From NCBI GenBank assembly GCA_015499995.1, contig JADNRV010000007.1, forward strand, positions 615,365 to 679,364: 64,000 nt of DNA, read 5' to 3'. The position numbers and the translations under genes were made by a program. Source of the DNA: Flammula alnicola (Eukaryota > Basidiomycota > Agaricomycetes > Agaricales > Strophariaceae). Below the pieces are notes generated by a model. The model saw only the letters and a program-made list of their open reading frames with translations, had not been told where the DNA came from and made no database searches. Below, piece by piece: positions 38,416 to 53,613 of this stretch. Positions within the stretch are counted from its first letter, which is position 1. Every line of letters begins with the position of its first letter.

Positions 38416-40295
38416 ATGGATACTTACCCGGAAGTCACCCCGCTCTGGGACCTCCCTACCACCCACTCCGACCTCAGCCAGCTCCCAGACAGCGATTTCC
38501 TCGCTCTCCTTCAGAAACAGTTCCCTACCGGCACGGATGGTGGTCTCTCCTTCATGGGTCCCTACACAGACGGCGTCAACCCCCAGTCTCTCTCATCATA
38601 TCCTCTTCCTAGTCTCACTCCACCCTCCGAAGATAGCAGTCCAAGTCCTCCAAACTCAAATCAAGATGGTGCAAACGACGACGCTAACGACTCGGTTCTC
38701 AAGCGTAAAGCCAGTGATGAAGACTTTTCAGATGAGCCCTCTCAAAAGTCGCAGCATACCTGTGAGAAACAATTCCACACAAGAGATGTATATTTTTTTC
38801 TAATTTATTCTTTCTTTCCCTTTCTTTCAGCCTCTGATAAGAAAGGCGCTTCTAATCAAGCTCGTCGGAAATCGGGTGGCACCACCGGCACAGTGAGTAT
38901 AGTATTATTTGCATTCGCAAATAATATCTGATTAGTAAGACCAAAAAGGGAAAGGACGAGGGCCGTCTTATGAAGCGAAAGGAGCAGAACAGAGCCGCTC
39001 AGCGAGCATTTAGGGAGAGAAAGGAAAAGCATGTAAAAGATGTAAGTTTTTTTATAAATAAAATTAAAAATTTACAAAATCTCATCGGTGTGCAGCTCGA
39101 AGACAAGGTTGCCGATCTCGAAGCCAAGAACGAGCAAGCTTTGCACGAGAATGAAAACCTCAGAGATCTATTGACCCGTCTCCAGAGCGAGAACGTCGCA
39201 CTCAAACAATCCTCATTTACATTCTCCATGCCCAAAACTGCCCCAAATACCGTCGAATCTCCAAGAGCACCTCCAAGTATCTTTTCCTCTGTCTCTTCTC
39301 CTCAATCAACAGCATCTACCTCCCCTTCAGGACATCCTTCTCCAAAAATGACCAACCCCCTCGATTGGAGCTCATTAACAACCTTTGATCCTGCAATGCT
39401 CAATCTCTTGGATGACAGCGTTCCTCAACAGACCGCAACAGAAGGAGCAATGCAAATGGACTTTGGCTTTGGTGGAAACCCTGGTTTGACATCGAACGCC
39501 CCTTATACCACCATCGCAAGTAACCCCATGTTCATGTCCTTTGCCTCCACCTTCGACTCTTTGTCTCCTGAAACTAACGCCTCTACACCTTCCGCATCCG
39601 GCTCCAACAGTAACAGCAATAATTACTCTCCCAACAACTTGGGTTTCAACTTTGACATGAATGCTCTCTCATCTTGGCCAACTCCAGCCAGTTCTCAGGA
39701 TACCAATCTCGACGATCTCTTTTCAGGCTATCTCGGCTCCACAGGTGCGATGGACATATCCATCCTATCCCAATCACCTGCCTCCATAAGCCCCGTTGCC
39801 CATCATGTCACCCCAGCCGGGACAAAGCCTCGATCGCCGCCCATTGCTGCTTCATCCTCTTCGTCCTCCTCGCCACCGTCGGACAGTGAGAAACATGGTG
39901 AAGGCACTTGTCCAAAGACAAAGAAGGAATTCGAGCACCGGATTCAGGCACAGGGCGCCTCGCCGTTTGCCCAAGGTGGTATCCACAAGAGCTCGGATAG
40001 CGTCCTCGGCACCATGATTTCATGTGCAGGCTCAAATTTCCCAAAGACGGCGAAGAGTGATAAGAATGTCGAGGTGTTGAGTGCCTGGAGAAGTATAAGG
40101 GCGGATCCCAAGTTCAAGGTTTGTACTTGCGCTTTTTTTCTCCGATCAGCAGAGGCTCACAAATCTATATAGGACGCTGATATCAATGAGCTATGTTCAG
40201 AGTTTACAAACAAGGCACGGTGTGATGGTACCAAGGTCGTCCTGGAGCCCCAAGGTGTCCATTCAATATTGGAATCGTTATCAAAGAAACAGTAG
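38416..40295 (+). CDS. YAP1: AP-1-like bZIP transcription factor (Yap1/Pap1 type)
   Basis: Oxidative-stress transcription factor. The fungal AP-1 signature NRAAQRAFRERKEKHVKD is followed by a leucine-zipper helix (LEDKVADLEAKNEQALHENENL). The Yap/Pap basic region (Q and F in RAAQRAF) separates it from GCN4-type proteins. An N-terminal Cys-rich element (EGTCPKTKKEFEHRI, about 39905-39950, with a second Cys at about 40023) and a C-terminal one (ELCSEFTNKARCDG, about 40190-40230) match the redox-sensing CRDs whose disulfides mask the Crm1 export signal. One intron uses an AAG acceptor (ending 38939), which avoids an immediate stop and yields TTKKGKDEG. The protein ends SILESLSKKQ. No slips. Target genes are inferred from the family: thioredoxin, glutathione and efflux genes. 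Confidence 0.92.
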
Positions 40296-41170
40296 CAGCT
40301 GTGTCTCGGAGCTGCTGTTCGGTAGTTTCTCTGTTGCGCCGCGTGGCAGAGACGGGGCCGCCCGGTCCACATTTTTTTTCGATCGATGCAGAGTACGTCG
40401 TCGACGAAACTCGGCTGCGCGGACGAGACAGCTGTAGACACGGAGAAGGTGAACTATTCGCCATTGCCGGGTTGTCGTGTCCGTCCACCCCGCGCTGAGC
40501 AGCAGCCCTGCGTTGGTTGGGTTTCAAATCTTTTTTATGCCTTTCTTATCGTGTCGGTTCCTGCTCTCTCTTTCCTCTATACTGTTTCCGTTGCCGTTGC
40601 CGTTGCCGTTGTATCAAATAATTGCGCCCCTTTTTTTCCGCCCAGCTCTGATGCTGTTGTGTTGTTTTTGACCTGTTCACTTTCAATCCGCCTCGTTCTG
40701 TGTACACACATATACCGGCCCTTGTCAGCGCTGGGCAGTTTGTATACATATTCCAAGGTGGGACATCGTTCGATTGCGGGTTTTACTTCGTATAACAACA
40801 GCCTCTTTCCCCTTTGTAGAACTTTCGTTATTATTTACGTGAAAATCATCACTATCGTTCCGTTGGTTGACAAGAGAAATAGTTTGTATTTTTGCACACA
40901 CCTGCTTTACCGTATCATTATCACCCGTTGCTGTAGTCCTAATCTATGGCCGTAAATGTTCGAAACTGGATGATCTCGAAAATATACCATGAAAACCCCG
41001 TTTATAACAGAGAGAGCAATTTACTTGATCATTCAATATCTGTCAAGTACAAAACAAAAGAGACGCCCATATAAGAAATACATATCACACAATACAGAAG
41101 AAATGACGAAGCAGAGACGATAATGTTTAACAGGACTACTATTATATACGTGGCTTTACAGGCATCAGCG
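40296..41170. other. Convergent intergenic region, 3' flanks of the AP-1-like and SNF2 genes
   Basis: About 0.9 kb, T-rich near 40600-40900 with a GCCGTT-type short tandem repeat at about 40588-40611. No gene was supported. Confidence 0.4.
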
Positions 41171-46204
<5,034 letters not shown>

Positions 46205-46472
46205 TTAAGGAGATAAAAAAGAATAGAAAGAGGATGTGTTCTGTCGCGTCTTGTGCACTCCCAGGGATACGGACTGCTGAGCGTTTGAAAAGGTCACGAA
46301 GCCGCCGCGTGATGAATGAATGCCAGAGACACAAAACAACAGTCGGCGTGTCACACAAATACCCCGTCACATCTTGTCACTCTGACTCAAAAAACACCGC
46401 CCGGTCACGTGATTCAATATCCAAGTCGCGTCCGTCGTGACTCCTCCAACTTGTCTTCACTCCTCCACAACA
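46205..46472. promoter_or_regulatory. Bidirectional promoter SNF2/KU80
   Basis: 268 bp separate the divergent start codons. It contains a TCACGTGA palindrome at 46405-46412, about 60 bp upstream of KU80. No other gene fits here. Confidence 0.55.
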
Positions 46473-49400
46473 ATGCCCGCAGAAAGAGCAGGTGTATGTA
46501 GCCTACTTTCTCTATTATTCACAGCTAATTCTACTCTAGTATACGGTCACTATGTTTCTCATTGATACATCTCCATCGATGGGCACTATCAGAGCCGTCG
46601 ACGGCGAGAATCAATCTGTCGAAATGACAAACCTCGAATGGGGTCTGCAGTTTGTCAAGCTCAAGGTACAGGAAATGGTATGCCAATTTTTGTCGCGCCA
46701 CGTCCTTCCTTGTTAACGTATTTGTAAGATATTCAACGGCAGAAAGACAGACCAGTGTGGTGTTATAGTTTTTGGCTCCGAGGGTATTCGTCGACCACGA
46801 TATTCTTGTTTTCTTGTACTAAATTCCAAATTAGAAACTCAAAACATTGTCAATGCTGCAAATGGGGGCTATGAAAACGTTCTCGAATACATTCCCATTG
46901 CCCAGCCAAACGCGAGTACCATCGCCAAGATTGACGCCCTGCAACCTTCCACCACCTCGGGTGACCGTATGATCCTCTTTTTCAACTGTCTGAATTTTGA
47001 CGGTAACTTTCTTGTTTAGCTATTGACGCCCTCATAGTCGGTGTCGAAACCCAAGCTCGATACCTGGCAAATAAGAAAACCTGGACACGCAAGGTCGTCA
47101 TCGTCACAGATGGGGAGAGTCCCATCGAAGTTGAAGACTGGGAAGCGACAGTAAATAAAATGGATTCACTTAACGTAATCTTGACCATTGTGTAAGTTCT
47201 TTATTTGCAATATTCCTTGTTTGCCTCTAATCAGTTTGCAGTGGCATTGACTTCGATGATGAAGAATTACCTTACAGGGAATCTAACAAGAGCAACATCA
47301 AGGTAGAAAGCTCTCTACTCTTTTGTGTATCTACCAAATCTGATATTCCTTAAATCTAGCGAACCAATGAACAATTTTATAAAACACTCACCTCCAGTAT
47401 GAAATCAGGCATTGTTGGAACATGTGCATACGCTTTGCAAGAAACGAACCTTCCGGATATTAAAATCGTTAGATCGGTTCTCATGGGGACCATATTACGG
47501 ATCGGAGACGTCGATGCCCGTTCAGATGAAGCATTGGAGCTTTCGGTCAAGGCAAGCAAATGTACTTCTCTGGCGAGACCCAAGAGTTGGAAGAAGTTTG
47601 CCTTGAGAGTAAACGCCGCTGCCGACGCGATGGCCATTGATGAAGACGAAGAAACAACTGGAAATGCTGTCTATGCTCAACTTAAGCTTCGATCAGAATA
47701 TTATGTCGATCGCAATGCGGAGGAAATGAAGAAGACGAAGACGTTGAGATGAAGAAAGAAGACGAGGACGAGAACCTTTTGGAAGAAAGCGAAAATGACA
47801 AGGAGACTAAGAAGACCGAAAACCTTGAAAAAGTGGAGAAAGAGGACCTTGTACGCGGATTCAAGTACGGAACAACCTACGCGCCCTGTCCAGATGGGCA
47901 ATTTCCAAAATTACGAACGCGCAAAGGGATTGACATTTGTGGTTTCTTCCCAAGCAAGAATGTATGCTGTGTATTCTTCGACGTGTTTGTACTTACTGAC
48001 ATCCAGGAATAGTTCCGTCGTGAACTGTCCATGGGCGAGGTTCAATATATTTGGGCTGATCCATCCTCTCCGCAACAACAAGTTGCTTTGTCTTCTATTG
48101 CCAAGGCTATGGCGGAAAAAAAAGTCATGGCCATTGCTCGATGGGTGTCAAGAGATGAAATGGATCCAAAAATGGGGGTCCTAACACCTGTTTTGTTGGA
48201 CAATGTGGATTGTTTGCTTTGGAGTCAGGTAACTTCCGCCTCGTCCTTATTAAATCTCCTGCTGCACAAGTGACAACTAACGTCTAATAGATGCCATTCG
48301 CGGACGATGTTCGGAAATACACCTTCGCCTCCCTTGACCACCTCATCAACAAGAAAGGTGAAGTGCTGACCGAGCACCCATATTTGCCGACAGAAGGACA
48401 ACTCGAGGCTATGGATAAGTTCGTGGATGCCATGGATCTCATGGATGCTGGTGATAAAGATGAGGAAGGGTAATTATATGCCAATGCAACTCGGAAGGAT
48501 GTTGCTGACTTGATCTTTTTTAGGAATCGTTTGGCTTGGTTTGATACGACACAGTCGTTTAACCCCGCTATACATCGTGTCAAGCAGGCCATGTTTCACT
48601 GCGCAATCGTAAACGATATCACAACTAACCCGCTTCCCCCACCACATCCCGAGCTAACAAAATATTTTGAACCTCCAAAGAGAGTTCTGAAGAGATCGCG
48701 AGATGCTATCGAAGATTGCAAATCCGTCTTTAATATCAAAGAGGGTAAGTGTGGATTTTTTATACCAATACACGCACTGACTGCTACAAATAGTCCCGAA
48801 GAGGGCTGCAAAGGCAAAGAAAGATGGGCATGCCCATGCTCAAGATGATGACGACAACATGTTACTCCTGGACCGCAAACGCCCTTTGGAATCCAGTCGA
48901 TCGCAAATGAGTGTCGTTGAACCTGCCCTTTCTTCGACCGCAGAAAAGGTCCCAGCACCCGAGGAAGACAGCGAAACCGAAGACGAAGATGAGGAGGACC
49001 TTTTGGACAAAAAGAAACCAATGACCCCTCCTGCACAAAACAGGAACGGAGGGCCTCTTCCAACTCCTGCACGCTCTGTTTCTCCTTCCGTGGATCCTGG
49101 ACGAGCGCCAGGTCGGATTATTGGAAACACATATCCGTTGGAAGATTTCCAGAAAAATATTGCCCAAGGAGATGTTGTTACCAAGGCCGTCGAGGACCTC
49201 TCCGCCGTCATCGAGGAAGTTGTGATGAGGCCTTTTGGTTCGAGGAGGACGAAGGAAATGCTGGAATGCATGATTGTTCTTAGAAAAACATGTCTCGAAG
49301 TACGTTGCTCTCTTTTGACCCTGTAGCCTTAAATACTCAAAATCTTTCATTTTATCTAGGAGGATGAGATTGATGCCTGGAACTCGTAAGTTGATATTGC

Positions 49401-49641
49401 TAGTTGCTTCAGGCTTAATGATTGATAAACGGACCCATTTTCCAGTTTCGTTGGCGGCCTCAAAGAGAAATGCTTGTCGAAGCCAGGAAACCCAGACTTT
49501 TGGAAAGCAGTCCAGGAGGTTGGTAGGGATCTGAGCTTAATCAGTAAGCAAGAGGCAAAAAAATATGGGGGCGAATCCCATATTAATGAGAATGAATCCG
49601 GAGAGGTGCGTTTGTTGGACTGTCTCAATTGCAAGACCTGA
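46473..49641 (+). CDS. YKU80: Ku80, DNA end-binding subunit of non-homologous end joining
   Basis: The Ku70-Ku80 ring binds broken DNA ends for NHEJ and protects telomeres. The start MPAERAG is followed by an intron and the vWA domain (YTVTMFLIDTSPSM, CGVIVFGSEETQNIV, TRKVVIVTDGESPIE, LTIVGIDFDDEELPY). The core beta-barrel follows (RGFKYGTTYAPCPDGQFPKL, KGIDICGFFPSKN, WADPSSPQQQVALSS, PFADDVRKYTF), then the helical arm (WFDTTQSFNPAIHRVKQAMF) and a C-terminal helical region (AWNSFVGGLKEKCLSKPGNP). No DNA-PKcs-binding tail is evident, as in other fungi. An acidic insert near 47720-47800 needs one extra A in a run (near 47726) to stay in frame (A-E-E-[N]-E-E-D). The head-to-head SNF2 gene shares its promoter. 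Confidence 0.93.
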
Positions 49642-49751
49642 TAAATTGTCCTCTTAAGTTCATCTCCTGAGGAGTGTAAGTAATAACGGACTTTTGAACT
49701 TGCATTTGATGTATCCGCAAGTCGACTTTATACCCATGTACTATATATAAT

Positions 49752-51856
49752 TCATTTGCTCCACCAGCCTCCTAACAAACTACTGAGTCCACTGCGAGAA
49801 GGCTGCTGCGTTTCGGGTGCAAACTCGACATGTTCTTCAGCCTTTGCCTTTGATGTCTGTTTCTTCTCAGGTGCAGTTTCCGTCATTGCTGCAGCACCGC
49901 TTGTAGGTGGCATCAAGACAGGCTGTTTCCCAGCTCGTTGTTGTAGACGATCCATATCCAACTCCACGTAGTTTAACGCAATATTGAAGAATACGGGTTT
50001 CTTATATGTCGCGGGGTCGGCCTTGACGGAGCCACCATTGTGAGCGAACCAATCTTGTTTATACCGCGAGCCATCTGAAATAATTGTACTTTCGAGCCCC
50101 TTGATGTCGTCCGGTTTCAGGGGAAAGAAAGGCGGAATAGCGTTTGTGATGAGGTCAGACTCGGACAATGAGAGACTGGAGATTGTCTCTCGGACATGGA
50201 TTGTAGCGTGCTGGAGGAGGGCAAGGGCCTCCGCGTATTTCTTGACTGCCGAATAACATCGGGCGAGATAAAGACATCTCCTTCCGTTGGTGAAGGCAAC
50301 TCTTGCTTCTACGGCAGACGCCAAGTCAGGATTATCGTCGACTATACTGAGAGTCCGCATTTGGGTCAGACTTTGGAGAACAGTGTCCAGGAGTTTGACA
50401 ATAGCAGGATAAAGTCTGCTATCAACTGGCTCGGCTTTGAGTCTTGCGGATATTGTTTTTTTCGTCTCTCGTTCCTTGGGATTATCGCTCGTCTCTGAAG
50501 TCAGAAGGGTGTTCATGAGGAGCAAGTCGCGCTGAATACGGCGCGAGAGAAGCTGATAGACGATATAGGCATGGACAAAGTGGATATCTCGCCCTCCATC
50601 GACAGATGAATTTGCACCGGTCCCAGCGAGCTAACAGAGCCGATGTTGTGAGAAAAGTTACTGCTAAATATGATTTTGAGACTTACCTGTTGGGCTTCCT
50701 GAAGTTTCCGAGCCACATCTTCAGCATCACTGAGAGCTGATAACACTGCATCGTAGGCTGTTGCACCCAGTTTCGACTTCCTGCCAGCAGCATGTGGTCG
50801 ATCCGAATCCCACTGCGTGGCATTCAGGTGCGCCTCGGCTTTCTCCACTCGTAGCAACACGTCCACAAGCTCAGGATACCGTACTGGAACAGGCTGGCCC
50901 TCCCAGACACGCTCCGTAAGTTTTGATTTCAAAGATGTTGTACGTTCCTCCGTCTGAAGTTTTGCAACCAGGGCATCACAATTCTCAACTATCTCGTTGC
51001 GATATTTTGGGGCAAGCTCTGCTACGATGCCGTTAATATCATAAGCTTTTGGGCGGCCTAGTTCATGTGCGCAATAGCGAATCTCTGGCCCAATCTCATC
51101 GGAAAAGAGCACAGCTAAAGCTTGATCGCGACTGGTTGAGGATGCATCAGCGAGGTTGTCCAAGAGAGCCCTTGCAACGCTCAATTGTATGAGGGCATCT
51201 GCGAATTCATCACGGTAGCGAAGGAAACGGCCTTAAGGATGACCATGTAGATCGTGACCTCGACCAAGTTCTCTGCCGACAGGCGCGATGACGCGTAGAG
51301 AACCTGGCAAAGAGAAAGCAGCTGCGTTGACCAATTGACAGCCCGGCGAAATCGGCCAGTAGCGCTGTGTCGTAGACCACTAGCGTTATCCTTGTTCGCA
51401 GGCTCTAAGGCAGAATTGGTGAGTTCTTGAGCATATGCCCATGCACGCTCGGTCTCAAATAATAAGAGTTGGAGACTGCATAACACTTATCAATGAAGAG
51501 CCTCTCATTTAAAGATGTGGATCTCTCACTGTCCGCCTTTCACAATTTCAGGACTCAATGGAGGCAACTTCTTGAACTCTCTACCCTTCCCATGCGTCAT
51601 CTTGAGAGTTGAGCGTAGACGATGGGTGCGATTAGCACAATGCTTACTGTTTCGGGGATCAGCTAGGCGGATATGGACTTGTGCAGAGATAACTTGCCGG
51701 TAGCGTGCAAAGTCGTTATAGCGCAAGCCATACGCGTTTCTCTGTTCGTTTGCAAGTTGTAAGGCTATGATGAAGTGGTCGTAAGCAACAATCTTTTGAC
51801 GGGCTAAAGCAATTCTTGCCTCTAAAGACTACTGCTGGCTTAGACTTGTCCGCCAT
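49752..51856 (-). CDS. SRP68: Signal recognition particle subunit SRP68
   Basis: Large protein of the SRP S-domain that binds 7S RNA with SRP72 and is needed for ER targeting. Family blocks are ALARQKIVAYDHFIIALQLA, NDFARYRQ-HCANRTHRLR with KMTHGKGREFKK, LLLFETERAWAYAQEL, the central IRYCAHELGRPKAYDINGI, KYRNEIVENCDALVAKL, DIHFVHAYIVYQLLSRRIQ and NGRRCLYLARCYSAVKKYAEA. The C-terminus KPVFFNIALNYVEL precedes a Lys/Ser tail. An AAG acceptor (51643-51645) joins RYRQ to HCANRTHRL. Slips near 51837, 51826 and 51232 disrupt the literal frame; the first two lie within 30 nt of the start codon, so the exact N-terminus (MADKSKP...) is less certain than the rest. Divergent from GET3, another ER-targeting factor. 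Confidence 0.88.
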
Positions 51857-51939
51857 GATGATGGGTTGAGAAAGGATACGCGCGTGCGATCAGTACATAG
51901 TTTACTCACGACTACTAGTTGTACCGTCTCTCCACAACA
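51857..51939. promoter_or_regulatory. Very short bidirectional promoter SRP68/GET3
   Basis: Only 83 bp lie between the two start codons, so the core promoters and 5' UTRs must overlap. Both products serve ER targeting (SRP and tail-anchored routes), which makes coordinated expression plausible. Confidence 0.55.
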
Positions 51940-53337
51940 ATGGCCACAGATCTTCTCCCTCCCACTCTCCAGAATGTCTTGGACCAAACTTCTCTCAAGT
52001 GGATTTTCTGCGGTCAGACCCCTTTCGCTTTCTCTACTTCGTTGCTGACATTTTTCTCTCTAGGAGGAAAGGGTGGCGTTGGTGCGCTACCTGTGTTTTG
52101 TATAATCTCCACTGCTCGCTGAGAAATTCTAGGCAAAACGACGACATCGTGTTCTCTCGCTATCCAACTTGCCAAATGTCGCAAGTCCGTTCTGTTGATT
52201 GTATGTCCAAATCTAACGTCAATTTCATACTCATCTGAAAAACACTTGTCCAGTCCACTGATCCCGCCCATAACCTGTCGGATGCCTTTGGCCAAAAGTT
52301 CTCCAAGACGCAACGAAAGTCAATGGATTCGATAATCTGTTTGCTATGGAAATCGATCCAACCAGCGCTATCCAAGAGATGGTTGAGCAATGTGCGTTCA
52401 CCTTCTGTTTAGTGACACTTACTTGACTTGTTCTGTGCAGCCGATTCAAATGGGATGATGGGCTCGATGATGCAAGATTTGGCCTTCGCAATTCCTGGTG
52501 TAGATGAAGCCATGAGCTTTGCCGAGATCATGAAGTTAGTCTCTTGCCTTGTTTCCAGGCCGCCAAGATGTACTAAATTATACGCTTAGACATGTAAAAT
52601 CCATGGAATACTCCGTCATCGTATTTGATACTGCACCAACAGGTCATACCCTCCGTTTCCTGTCATTCCCTACTGTACTTGAGAAGGCATTGGGCAAGCT
52701 GAGTAGTCTCGGTTCGCGATTTGGCCCAATGATCAGTCAGGTATGGGCATTCTCGTCTTGCACAGCAACAAATGGGATTAAAATTGGTTAGATGTCAGCC
52801 ATGATGGGTGGAGAAGCAGGGTCTCAGGAAGACATGTTCGCCAAACTCGAAAATATGCGCTCTGTCATTACAGAAGTCAATACGCAGTTTAAGGATCCTG
52901 TATGTTATCACTGCTGAGTAAGGGAAATCTTGGTGAACTAAGATGTTTTTATAGGAAAAGACAACCTTCGTCTGCGTTTGCATATCAGAATTCCTGTCTC
53001 TGTATGAAACTGAACGTCTGATACAAGAACTGACGGCATATGAATCGACACTCACAACATCGTCGTCAACCAATTATTGTTTCCCAAGAAATGTATGTCA
53101 CTTGTTTTCCTTATAGTCACAGTTATTAAAGACGAGTTCTCCCTAGCATCGAATTGCGAACACTGTCACGTACGCCAGAAGATGCAACAAAAATATCTTG
53201 GAGAGGCGCACGAGCTCTACGATGAATTTTTCCATATTGTTCAGCTCCCTTTGCTTACAGAAGAAGTCAGAGGACCGGAGAAGCTTAAGGCTTTTAGCAA
53301 GATGCTTGTGGAACCTTATATTCCTCCTCAGGATTAA
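51940..53337 (+). CDS. GET3: GET3/ArsA-type ATPase for tail-anchored protein targeting
   Basis: Cytosolic homodimeric ATPase that delivers tail-anchored proteins to the ER. The P-loop GGKGGVGKTT is assembled from three exons; the middle one (52064-52081) is 18 nt. Downstream motifs: [18 protein letters not shown] (switch I), [39 protein letters not shown] (switch II), client-binding helices with [24 protein letters not shown], the zinc-binding CxxC in [17 protein letters not shown], and the A-loop end VEPYIPPQD. Length (about 330 residues) matches the family. One-base slips at about 52316 (S-K-[D]-A-T) and 53043 (Y-E-[I]-D-T-H-N) interrupt the literal frame in conserved parts; I treat them as errors. 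Confidence 0.93.
52064..52081 (+). other. 18-nt exon carrying most of the GET3 P-loop
   Basis: Bounded by a 5' intron ending CTCTCTAG and a 3' intron starting GTGCGC. In phase it encodes the central GKGGV of GGKGGVGKT, with split codons at both edges. Skipping would keep frame (18 nt) but remove the ATP-binding loop. Confidence 0.8.
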
Positions 53338-53613
53338 TGTTTGTTCATTTAGAGTAGCAATTTTCCTTTTGCGCTTGCAGCAATAGCGTGCTTAGATCGG
53401 GATATATATTATGAACCATTCCCGCACAGATTCAGGATGTAAATAACGGGGTTTAGAAATATGTAATGTATGAACAATGAGTGAAATCTCTAAAGATACA
53501 TATGGGGGTTGATAATGAATTACACGAGGATGAAGGTATCAATAATTTACAGTTTAAATAAGGCCTGGTATCCGATTATATTTAGATAGAATATTAGGAT
53601 GCAAGAATACGTT
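53338..53613. other. Convergent intergenic spacer GET3/MIP1
   Basis: AT-rich 3' flank of 276 bp; no gene seen. Confidence 0.5.
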
